In this document: in pieces, positions 1 through 6,587 of the stretch | Numbering within the stretch: the stretch's first letter is position 1 | Layout: every line of letters begins with the position of its first letter | Source of the DNA: an uncultured Desulfovibrionaceae bacterium | GTDB taxonomy: Bacteria > Desulfobacterota > Desulfovibrionia > Desulfovibrionales > Desulfovibrionaceae | Length of the DNA stretch: 6,874 bases | NCBI GenBank assembly: GCA_947178315.1 | Contig: CAMWXW010000032.1 | Location: forward strand, 1-6,874 | Direction: 5' to 3' | Translations under genes and position numbers: made by a program | Notes under the pieces: generated by a model | Told to the model about the DNA's origin: nothing | Database searches by the model: none | What the model saw: the letters and a program-made list of their open reading frames with translations, nothing else

Positions 1-2097
1 ATACAGGGGATATTTAAGCAAAGTGATAGCATGCTAGCTGTTGGCATTCTCACTATGCTCATTGTCATGCTTGTCCCTATACCTCCGTTCTTTCTCGACA
101 TTATGTTCTCCTTTAGCATCACGCTTTCTCTTCTCATTCTCCTTACAAGTATGTTTATTTTATCTCCTTTGGAATTTTCTATCTTTCCGACACTTCTTCT
201 TGTCACGACGCTTTTACGACTCGCGCTTAACGTGGCCTCAACACGACTCATTCTTATCAACGGTGCAAAAGGGGCTGATTCAGCAGGAAGCGTTATTGCT
301 GCTTTCGGAGAATTCGTTGTTGGTGGAAGCTATATCGTTGGAGCAGTTATCTTCCTCATTCTCTTCATACTCAATAAGGTTGTCATTACAACAGGGACAA
401 CACGTATTGCAGAGGTTGCTGCACGATTCACACTCGATTCTTTACCTGGTAAACAAATGGCTATTGAGGCTGACCTCAATGCAGGCGTTATCAATGAGCA
501 AGAAGCTATCAAAAAAAGAGATGATATCCGTAGAGAATCTGACTTTTACGGCGCAATGGACGGTGCTGGTAAATTCGTACAAGGAGACGTCACAGCAGGA
601 CTCATCATCACATTTATCAACTTCATAGGTGGTGTGCTTATCGGTATGATACGAGATGGACTCTCATGGCAAGATTCCATTGGTACATATACACTACTTA
701 CCATCGGTGATGGTTTAGTTTCTACTATTCCTTCGATTATTATCTCAACATCTGCTGGTATTATTGTTTCACGAGCTGCATCTTCTGCAAAAATGGGAGA
801 AGAGTTTGCTGCTCAGCTCACCAATAATACAAAAGCACTCTATTTAGTTGGTATAGTGATGCTTGTTCTTGCTCTCATTCCAGGAATGCCTAAAGTGCCT
901 TTCTTTTTACTCACAGCTCTTCTTTTTGGAGCATACTATGTAAAAACAAAAGCAAAGCCTAAAGCAAGTGATAGTAATGAAACATTTGTTGATAAAGGAG
1001 ATACACTTACTCGCAATAGTGAACAAAATGCAGAAAATAATAATCCAGAAACCCCAGAGTCTGTCCAAGCTCTTCTCCCTCTTAATACATTAGAGTTAGA
1101 AGTTGGATATGGACTCATTCCTCTTGTCGATGAAAAGCAAGAAGGAACGCTCTTACGTAGAATACGAACTATACGAAAACAAATAGCCTTAGATAAAGGT
1201 GTTATTGTTCCTTCACTCCATCTACGAGATAATCTTGAGTTAAAACCCGGCGAATATTGCGTACTCATTAAAGGTAACGAAGTAGCAAGTGCAGAAATTA
1301 TGACAGATTCCCTCCTTGCAATGAATGCAGGGAATGTAAAAGAGCCAATAGAGGGAACTCCAACTGTAGAGCCAGCATTTAAGCTTCCTGCTGTATGGAT
1401 ACCAAAATCAATGAAAGATACTGCTATTGGAAGAGGATATACCGTCGTTGATCCGACGACTGTCATCACAACGCATCTCACGGAAATTATCAATAATAAC
1501 CTCAGTCAATTCCTCAGTAGACAAGAAGTGCAAACACTCCTCGATAATCTCGCAAAACGTGCTCCAAAAGCTGTTGAAGAGCTTGTCCCCGGTATACTCT
1601 CACTTGGAACTATTCAGAAAGTCTTGCAGAACCTTGTTACAGAGAAAGTTTCTATCAGAGATTTACTCACTATTGTAGAGACTCTTGCAGACTATGGTGC
1701 ACAGATTAAAAATCCAGATATTCTTACTGAATACGTCCGTGAACGTCTCGCTCTTACCATTGTAAAACCATATCTCTCTGCAAATGGATATCTACATGTA
1801 TTCACGCTCGACCCAGCGACAGAAAAAGTACTCCAAGACTCTCTAAGACAAAATGAAGGAGCGACATTCTTTGCTATACAACCAACGGTATTGCAAAAAC
1901 TCATTACACAGATAAAACAAGCCTTTGATTCACCCAATGCTACTGGTAAAGATCCTGTATTACTCATATCACCTATTTTACGCCCACATCTTGCAAAACT
2001 ACTTTTACGATTTTTGCCAAATATTGCTGTTATCTCTCAAGCCGAGATACCACCACAAGTAAAGCTACAATCATTAGGTAGTATAGGGATTCAATAA
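1..2097 (+). CDS. flhA: Flagellar biosynthesis protein FlhA, 5' end cut by window edge
   Basis: FlhA is the large inner-membrane export-gate protein of the flagellar type III secretion apparatus; its cytoplasmic domain docks chaperone-substrate complexes. Residues here are counted from the Met at position 31. The N-terminal half is hydrophobic, with several membrane segments between about 2 and 300. The FHIPEP family signature lies at about 124-201 (TRIAEVAARFTLD, PGKQMAIEADLNAG, FYGAMDGAGKFV). A polar Asn/Ser/Glu-rich linker at about 305-345 leads to the soluble C-terminal domain (about 347-688). The frame stays open through position 1, giving ten codons before Met31 that end in FKQSDS. No Shine-Dalgarno precedes that Met and it sits at the very edge of the first membrane segment, so I infer the true start is just upstream of the window. 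The visible 698 codons are close to the usual family length. Stop TAA is at 2095-2097, 14 bases before flhF. Family assignment is very secure. Confidence 0.97.
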   Translation: MQGIFKQSDSMLAVGILTMLIVMLVPIPPFFLDIMFSFSITLSLLILLTSMFILSPLEFSIFPTLLLVTTLLRLALNVASTRLILINGAKGADSAGSVIAAFGEFVVGGSYIVGAVIFLILFILNKVVITTGTTRIAEVAARFTLDSLPGKQMAIEADLNAGVINEQEAIKKRDDIRRESDFYGAMDGAGKFVQGDVTAGLIITFINFIGGVLIGMIRDGLSWQDSIGTYTLLTIGDGLVSTIPSIIISTSAGIIVSRAASSAKMGEEFAAQLTNNTKALYLVGIVMLVLALIPGMPKVPFFLLTALLFGAYYVKTKAKPKASDSNETFVDKGDTLTRNSEQNAENNNPETPESVQALLPLNTLELEVGYGLIPLVDEKQEGTLLRRIRTIRKQIALDKGVIVPSLHLRDNLELKPGEYCVLIKGNEVASAEIMTDSLLAMNAGNVKEPIEGTPTVEPAFKLPAVWIPKSMKDTAIGRGYTVVDPTTVITTHLTEIINNNLSQFLSRQEVQTLLDNLAKRAPKAVEELVPGILSLGTIQKVLQNLVTEKVSIRDLLTIVETLADYGAQIKNPDILTEYVRERLALTIVKPYLSANGYLHVFTLDPATEKVLQDSLRQNEGATFFAIQPTVLQKLITQIKQAFDSPNATGKDPVLLISPILRPHLAKLLLRFLPNIAVISQAEIPPQVKLQSLGSIGIQ

Positions 2098-2111
2098 GAA
2101 AGGAGATTTCT

Positions 2112-3173
2112 ATGCATATACAAACATTTACAGGAAGCAGTATAACAGCTCTCTTAACGCAAGTGAAAGAGGAGTGTGGTGCTGATGCTATTATTCTTTC
2201 CACAAAAGAAATCAGTTCACCTAAAGGGATACTTCATGAAATTATGGTTGGAGTAGAAGATGTACCTCATAAGAAAGAAAGTCTTTCTATCAGTGAGCCA
2301 AAAGAGCAGAGAGTGAATGAGTCATATTCTTCTGCATTTGAAGAACGTGTACAAAAAGAATTAGCATCTCTTAAAGAAAGTCTCTTTACAGTACTTCGTC
2401 CCTCTATGAGACTAGAACGGCTTACAAAAACACAACGCTCTCTTCTTGAATATCTCATGGAAGAAGGGATATCAGAACATGTTGCCCTTATGATTTATAA
2501 AAAAATGCTCTATGAAGAAGGCACAACTATCACAAGTGCTCTACAAGATGTCATTTCTCTACGACCTTGGGGAGAAAAAGAATGGAAAAGTAGAATCCAT
2601 TGTCTTGTTGGAACTTCTGGCTCTGGAAAAAGTTCTTCTCTCTTACGTATGGCTCTTCACCTTGTCAAAGAAAATAGCTCTCTGCGTGTTGTGATTCTCA
2701 ATATGGATACTGAAAGAAGTTATGGGAAATTCTTTCTTCGCTATTTTGCCGGACTCTCCAATATCGAATACAAAGAGGTGGCACCAAATGAAAATATACA
2801 AGATGTTCTCTCCTCTATCCATGCAGATAGAATACTCATTGATATGCCATCACTCCCTCCACAATACACGTTGGCAAGATATTTGCGTACACATGGATTA
2901 GAACAAGCAACTGTACATATTGTTCTTTGTGCAGGGATGTCAAAACACCATATAGAGCGTACTTTAGAGCGTTATAAAATAGACGCTCAAACAAGCATCA
3001 TATGGACAAAGCTTGATGAGATTACAGCTTATGGTTGTTTAATCAACACTGCTGTTTTTTTTGGCATTCCTATATCATCTCTCTCCTACGGAACAACGGT
3101 ACAGAACTCGCTCGTTCCTGTTACGGAAAACGTGCTATGGGATATTATTTTTAAGCATCAATTACCATTATAG
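2112..3173 (+). CDS. flhF: Flagellar placement GTPase FlhF (SRP-type), with degraded G3 and G5 motifs
   Basis: FlhF is an SRP-family GTPase that helps choose the site of flagellar assembly, usually paired with FlhG. The 353-residue protein opens with the typical FlhF N terminus (MHIQTFTGSS; CGADAIILSTKEI at 22-34). A variable charged stretch follows (about 50-90), then the helical N domain (about 95-155) and the G domain. G1 P-loop GTSGSGKSS is at 167-175. A DTxR-like motif (DTER) is at 199-202. G4 TKLDE is at 299-303. The usual G3 DTAGR is replaced by DMPSLPP at 244-250, and the usual GQxVPEDL-type G5 region reads SYGTTVQNSLVPV (325-337). Nucleotide binding therefore looks possible, but hydrolysis or dimer activation may be altered. 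A strong Shine-Dalgarno (AAGGAG, 2100-2105) sits six bases before the ATG. A run of eight T at 3055-3062 lies near the 3' end. Identity is secure from motifs and from the flhA-flhF-flhG order. Confidence 0.94.
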   Translation: MHIQTFTGSSITALLTQVKEECGADAIILSTKEISSPKGILHEIMVGVEDVPHKKESLSISEPKEQRVNESYSSAFEERVQKELASLKESLFTVLRPSMRLERLTKTQRSLLEYLMEEGISEHVALMIYKKMLYEEGTTITSALQDVISLRPWGEKEWKSRIHCLVGTSGSGKSSSLLRMALHLVKENSSLRVVILNMDTERSYGKFFLRYFAGLSNIEYKEVAPNENIQDVLSSIHADRILIDMPSLPPQYTLARYLRTHGLEQATVHIVLCAGMSKHHIERTLERYKIDAQTSIIWTKLDEITAYGCLINTAVFFGIPISSLSYGTTVQNSLVPVTENVLWDIIFKHQLPL

Positions 3174-3183
3174 ATTTTGTTTT

Positions 3184-3190
3184 GAAGGGA
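3184..3190 (+). promoter_or_regulatory. Ribosome binding site that fixes the flhG start
   Basis: GAAGGGA ends five bases before the ATG at 3196. The flhG frame is open further upstream, to 3043 inside flhF, with a TTG at 3061 as a possible longer start. This site, together with the conserved FlhG N terminus beginning just after the ATG, argues for initiation at 3196. Confidence 0.7.
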
Positions 3191-3195
3191 ATATT

Positions 3196-4005
3196 ATGAA
3201 GAGTGCACCAATAGTTTTTACAATCACATCTGGTAAAGGTGGCGTCGGCAAAACTAACATTGCTATCAATATAGCCTATTCTCTTGCCCAACACGGAAAA
3301 CGTGTTGTCGTTTTAGATGCAGACTTAAGTTTAGCAAATGTAGATGTTTTGTTAGGAATCATGCCAAAGTATAATCTTTTCCATGTTTTGTACGATGGTG
3401 TAAAAGTAGAAGATATACTTTACAGAACACAATATGGTTTTGATATTATCCCAGCGTCATCTGGAGTGAGCGAAATGCTCGAGTTAGATACAGGACAAAA
3501 ACTCGATCTTCTTGCTGAACTCGATGCTATAGAAAATAAGGTAGACTACTTAATTGTAGATACCGGTGCTGGAATCAATGACAATGTATTGTATTTTAAT
3601 ATCGCTGCACAAGAACGACTCGTTGTACTTACCCCAGACCCAACATCATTAACTGATGCCTATGCGTTGATCAAAGTTTTACAGATTAAACACAAAGTGC
3701 ATTCATTTAAGGTTGTCGTCAATATGGTAGAAAACGAAGAAATGGCTAAGGAAATATTTCATAGGCTACATACAGCATGTGATCATTTTTTACAAAGCAT
3801 ATCGCTAGAGTTCGCAGGTTTCGTCCCCCGCGACCCATGGGTACGTGACGCTGTTTTATCCCAGCAAGTATTCAGCTCTAACGATGAGATAACTCCTGCA
3901 ACACAAGCAATACAACAGGTGGCTAGAACAATTTTACGATGGGACGGATTGGCACATACTGATGGAAACATTAAATTCTTCTGGAAAAAACTCCTCTTCA
4001 GATAA
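3196..4005 (+). CDS. flhG: Flagellar number regulator FlhG/FleN (MinD-type ParA ATPase)
   Basis: FlhG (also FleN, YlxH or MinD2) is a membrane-associating ATPase that limits flagellar number and acts with FlhF. The 269-residue product has the deviant Walker A KGGVGKT at 14-20, the switch I region DADLSLANVDVLLG at 41-54, a Walker B-like segment VDYLIVDTGAG at 116-126, and GFVPRDPWVRDAV at 208-220, typical of the family. It ends in a short amphipathic aromatic/basic helix (NIKFFWKKLLFR, 258-269) resembling the MinD/FlhG membrane-targeting sequence. Only nine residues precede the TSGKGG motif, so the N-terminal DQAxxLR FlhF-activating motif known in some FlhG proteins is absent. It begins 22 bases after flhF, and its last 44 bases overlap fliA in another frame. 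The start at 3196 is supported by the preceding GAAGGGA. MinD itself is less likely because of the flagellar context. Confidence 0.94.
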   Translation: MKSAPIVFTITSGKGGVGKTNIAINIAYSLAQHGKRVVVLDADLSLANVDVLLGIMPKYNLFHVLYDGVKVEDILYRTQYGFDIIPASSGVSEMLELDTGQKLDLLAELDAIENKVDYLIVDTGAGINDNVLYFNIAAQERLVVLTPDPTSLTDAYALIKVLQIKHKVHSFKVVVNMVENEEMAKEIFHRLHTACDHFLQSISLEFAGFVPRDPWVRDAVLSQQVFSSNDEITPATQAIQQVARTILRWDGLAHTDGNIKFFWKKLLFR

Positions 4006-4762
4006 GAAAAAAGAACCGTGGGAAGCACTTGAAGATGGTTCAGTAGCATGGGCAGACTTTACACAAAAAGAGCAAGAGCAAGTTGTTAGGCACTTTGCAC
4101 CTAAGATTCGCTTTCTTGCTCTAAGACTAAAAGTAAAACTACCTAAAAATGTTGAAATGAATGAACTCATTAGTGCAGGAACTCTCGGCTTGATAGAAGC
4201 CCTACGCAGATTCAAACCACAGTTGGAAATTCGTTTTGAAACATATGCCGAAAATAGAATCCGAGGAGCAATGCTTGATGAGTTACGGAAACTTGACTGG
4301 TTTCCACGTAGTTTACGTCAACGTATTCGACAATTAGATGCCGTTATACAAGAACATGAACATATTCATGGAACTCCGCCGACTGAAGAAGAAATTCAAC
4401 AGACAACAGGGCTAGATATCAAAGAGATACGTGCTGGGCTTGAAGCATTAAATAGTCAGCTTGGGATATCACTTGATCTCGCACAAGATATCGTTGCTTT
4501 CGGCTCTGAAAATGGAGAGGGTGAGCCTTATTCTAACACAGCCGTACAGGAGATTGTAGATAAAGTTGCAAGTCTTATTGATGGCCTAACTCCCCGTGAA
4601 AAACTTGTTCTCTCTTTATACTATGGAGATGAGATGAATATGCGTGAGTCTGCAGAGATATTAGGAATAACAGAGGGAAGAATATCTCAGTTGCATTCAC
4701 AGGCTTTGATTAGATTACGAAAAGAGTTCAAAAATCAATTTGGTGATATCACTCTATCTTAA
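3962..4762 (+). CDS. fliA: Flagellar sigma factor FliA (sigma-28)
   Basis: FliA is the sigma-70-family factor that directs RNA polymerase to late flagellar and chemotaxis promoters and is held inactive by FlgM. The 266-residue protein has a polar Ser/Lys tail (about 5-18). Region 2 covers about 41-120, with ELISAGTLGLIEALRRF (68-84), the sigma-28-typical FETYAENRIRGAMLDELR (92-109) and DWFPRS (112-117). Region 3 covers about 121-175. Region 4 is at about 203-256, with LTPREKLVLSLYYGDEMNMRES and a helix-turn-helix ESAEILGITEGRISQLHSQAL. Length matches the family. The ATG lies 44 bases inside flhG and lacks a clear Shine-Dalgarno. No ATG, GTG or TTG occurs in frame between a stop at 3890-3892 and 3962, and the next Met (66) lies inside region 2, so 3962 is the only sensible start. 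Translation is probably coupled to flhG. The sporulation sigma paralogues are ruled out by the flagellar context. Confidence 0.96.
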   Translation: METLNSSGKNSSSDKKKEPWEALEDGSVAWADFTQKEQEQVVRHFAPKIRFLALRLKVKLPKNVEMNELISAGTLGLIEALRRFKPQLEIRFETYAENRIRGAMLDELRKLDWFPRSLRQRIRQLDAVIQEHEHIHGTPPTEEEIQQTTGLDIKEIRAGLEALNSQLGISLDLAQDIVAFGSENGEGEPYSNTAVQEIVDKVASLIDGLTPREKLVLSLYYGDEMNMRESAEILGITEGRISQLHSQALIRLRKEFKNQFGDITLS

Positions 4763-4770
4763 AAAAATAC

Positions 4771-4777
4771 AGAGGTG
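4771..4777 (+). promoter_or_regulatory. Ribosome binding site of cheY
   Basis: AGAGGTG lies five bases before the ATG at 4783, in the 20-base gap after the fliA stop. It gives cheY its own initiation signal inside the presumed common transcript. Confidence 0.6.
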
Positions 4778-4782
4778 TTCCT

Positions 4783-5169
4783 ATGTCGTATGATACAAAT
4801 ATGCCAATACTCTTAGTAGATGACTTTGCTACTATGCGCAGAATTATAAAAAATATCTTAAGACAACTACAATTCACAAATATTTTAGAAGCCGATGATG
4901 GTGCTACAGCGTGGGATCTCATGCAAAGACAAAAAGTAGATTTCATTATCTCTGACTGGAATATGCCACAGATGACAGGACTTGAACTTTTACGCAAGGT
5001 TCGAGGAGATGAACGCTTCAAATCACTTCCTTTTCTGATGGTAACAGCAGAAGCACAACAAGAGAATATCTTAGAAGCTGCACAAGCAGGTGTTTCTAAC
5101 TACATTATTAAACCGTTTACTCCAGAAGTGCTTGAGCAGAAGATTAAGAAGATACTACAAGGAAAATAA
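4783..5169 (+). CDS. cheY: Chemotaxis response regulator CheY
   Basis: This is a single-domain receiver that, once phosphorylated by CheA, binds the flagellar switch (FliM/FliN) and changes motor rotation. The 128-residue protein is all receiver domain, with no DNA-binding output. The acidic pair D13/D14 (LLVDDF), phosphoacceptor D58 (IISDWNMPQMTGLELL), T88 (MVTAEAQ), Y107 and K110 (NYIIKPFTPE) match Escherichia coli CheY D12/D13/D57/T87/Y106/K109 with a one-residue offset. The surrounding sequence (FATMRRIIKNILRQLQF, SDWNMPQMTG, YIIKPFTPEVL) is very CheY-like. It lies 20 bases after fliA with its own Shine-Dalgarno. I see no unusual residues. Genomes of this group carry several CheY paralogues, so which one serves the motor cannot be decided here, but the position among motor genes favours this one. 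Confidence 0.95.
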   Translation: MSYDTNMPILLVDDFATMRRIIKNILRQLQFTNILEADDGATAWDLMQRQKVDFIISDWNMPQMTGLELLRKVRGDERFKSLPFLMVTAEAQQENILEAAQAGVSNYIIKPFTPEVLEQKIKKILQGK

Positions 5170-5262
5170 TAGACTATCTCTCGATACTCTATTGATACTC
5201 TCTATATTATATCCCGTGTATCGTGATAGTATATTGTATGTTAGGTACATATAAGGCTTGAT

Positions 5263-5979
5263 ATGGCAGATAAACGCACTGATGCTAATGAATTAAAAGA
5301 ACTCACTGATGAGCAATTTGAGAATACTGACTTCTGGTCAGAAATGCTTGATGAGCCTGAAGATCCCTCGTTTGTAGAACGTCCTGATAGAACAGAGGGA
5401 TTTCTTGATGATACAGAGCTTCCAGTACAAACAGAAGATCTCACAACACAACAAAGCGAACAAGACGTCGTTGATGAAGAGACTGATGAAGAAAAACAAA
5501 AAAAGAAACGCTACTTACTGATACTCTCTCTTGTCTCCCTGATTCTCCTACTCATTGGAGGAGTCTTGACATATAAAATACTATTCAATGAACAAGAAGA
5601 TGTAAAATCAGAAGAGGGAACTATGGCCTCTCCTTCTCAAGGTGAGGAAAGAGAAGAAGTAAAAATAGAGACAAAAGAGGTTGAGTATTTTAGTACAGCA
5701 TGGGAACCATTCTGGCTTCGACTACAAAGAGATGGTAAAGAAGTTTTTGTAACGCTTTCATTCACTACTATCACAACGACACCGAGTGTATTACAAGAAA
5801 TGCAACATAAAGAAGTCATGTTGCGAGATGCTGTTTACTACTATTTACAAAATATCACTCTCTCGACGAATAAAGAAACTATTGAGAAAATTAAGCATGA
5901 TATAGTCGATATACTCAATACATATATCTCTTCTGGTTCTATTGAATCTCTTGGCATAGAAACCTTCTTTATACAATAG
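5263..5979 (+). CDS. fliL: FliL-like flagellar basal body-associated membrane protein
   Basis: FliL is a single-pass inner-membrane protein that surrounds or supports the stator units of the motor. The 238-residue product has a long, strongly acidic N-terminal part (1-79), a basic KKKR stop (80-83), and one membrane helix at about 84-107. A second acidic linker (about 108-140) precedes a C-terminal periplasmic domain (about 141-238). That domain ends in the FliL-like pattern LRDAVYYYLQN, then KETIEKIKHDIVDILNTYI, then IESLGIETFFIQ. FliL proteins are usually about 150-180 residues with a very short cytoplasmic tail, so the N terminus is extended by roughly 60-70 residues. The start follows TAAGG (5252-5256). 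The 93-base gap after cheY holds two direct copies of GATACTCT (5183-5190, 5194-5201) but no convincing promoter. The gene symbol rests on the C-terminal domain and the context, and similarity in the rest is low. Confidence 0.75.
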   Translation: MADKRTDANELKELTDEQFENTDFWSEMLDEPEDPSFVERPDRTEGFLDDTELPVQTEDLTTQQSEQDVVDEETDEEKQKKKRYLLILSLVSLILLLIGGVLTYKILFNEQEDVKSEEGTMASPSQGEEREEVKIETKEVEYFSTAWEPFWLRLQRDGKEVFVTLSFTTITTTPSVLQEMQHKEVMLRDAVYYYLQNITLSTNKETIEKIKHDIVDILNTYISSGSIESLGIETFFIQ

Positions 5980-6059
5980 ATACTTGGCTATTCTACAAAC
6001 ATATCATATTTTACTGTCTATAAACATTATCCAATCCACATATATCAGATAGAAAGTAG

Positions 6060-6524
6060 TTAGTTTTTTGCTCGCTTTTCCTTAAAAAAGGCTTGCATCA
6101 ATGCCATACATTCTTCCATACATATTCCATGATGGATATAGTGTAGATGACGTTGCATATGTGTAGGTATAATTGCATGTGTTAATGCACCCATCTTTGG
6201 CTCTGGTGCTCCATAAATGACACCTCGTAACCGTGCATTCAGAATAACACCAAAGCAAAAAAAACAAGGCTCTATTGTACTCACTATATAACAAGAGGGA
6301 AGACGATAATTCTTAAGATATCCACATGCTTGACGGATAGCTATTGTTTCAGCATGTGCACTTGGATCATTGCATGTCCTTGTTTGATTGTATCCCCTAC
6401 CAATAATTCCTTCTTCTTCAGAATACACAAGTGCCCCTATAGGTACTTCATCAGCTTCTTGTGCATATACTGCTAAACGAAGGGCTTCTTGCATAAGTTC
6501 TGTCATGAGTTCATTAGAAAGCAT
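6060..6524 (-). CDS. tadA: tRNA-specific adenosine deaminase TadA
   Basis: TadA deaminates A34 to inosine in the anticodon of tRNA-Arg(ACG), allowing one tRNA to read CGU, CGC and CGA. The 154-residue protein is a single CDA-fold zinc deaminase. It shows ADEVPIGALVY (24-34), GYNQTRTCNDPSAHAE (44-59, zinc ligand H57 and proton-shuttling E59), NYRL (72-75), TIEPCFFCFG (83-92, zinc ligands C87 and C90) and YGAPEPKMGA (104-113). Its C-terminal helix ends in EECMALMQAFFKEKR. DPSAHAE, NYRL and the GAxxPKxGA-like segment mark TadA rather than cytidine or guanine deaminases. Residues around the second cysteine are bulkier than the common PCxMCAGA. The start at 6524 follows a weak AAGAAG; Met7 is an alternative start without a better site. 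The gene converges with the fliL-like gene and is functionally unrelated to the flagellar cluster. No confident promoter is visible upstream. Confidence 0.92.
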   Translation of the reverse strand: MLSNELMTELMQEALRLAVYAQEADEVPIGALVYSEEEGIIGRGYNQTRTCNDPSAHAETIAIRQACGYLKNYRLPSCYIVSTIEPCFFCFGVILNARLRGVIYGAPEPKMGALTHAIIPTHMQRHLHYIHHGICMEECMALMQAFFKEKRAKN

Positions 6525-6587
6525 GTTCTTCTTATATCATTATGCTCTTGATAAGTACATCTTTTTCTCTATACTGTTAGGTATTCC

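Noticed and set aside
31..33. Met at 31 as the true start of flhA
   Set aside because: The frame is open upstream to the window edge, no Shine-Dalgarno precedes this ATG, and it abuts the first membrane segment; FlhA proteins normally carry a short N-terminal tail before it.
41..628. 195-codon + strand frame inside flhA
   Set aside because: It overlaps the conserved FlhA membrane domain in another frame, and its Ser/Leu-rich translation is typical of an off-frame shadow.
936..1493. 185-codon open frame on the minus strand inside flhA
   Set aside because: It lies wholly antisense to the conserved FlhA linker and cytoplasmic domain, has no recognisable domain, and is low-complexity in Ser and Val as expected of a shadow frame.
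3061..3195. Longer FlhG starting at TTG 3061
   Set aside because: The extra 45 residues lie inside flhF in another frame, show no FlhG-like or DQAxxLR sequence, and the ATG at 3196 has a good ribosome binding site. The open frame is used only in the slippage finding.
3951..3966. TGGCAC-like sigma-54 -24 element just before fliA
   Set aside because: TGGCAC is followed at the right distance by GATG rather than TTGC, so the -12 element is missing, and it lies in flhG coding sequence. A similar TGGCAC near 2780 in flhF also lacks a -12 element.
5980..6059. Bidirectional intrinsic terminator between the fliL-like gene and tadA
   Set aside because: I could not find a stem of useful length followed by a T-run on either strand in this convergent gap.
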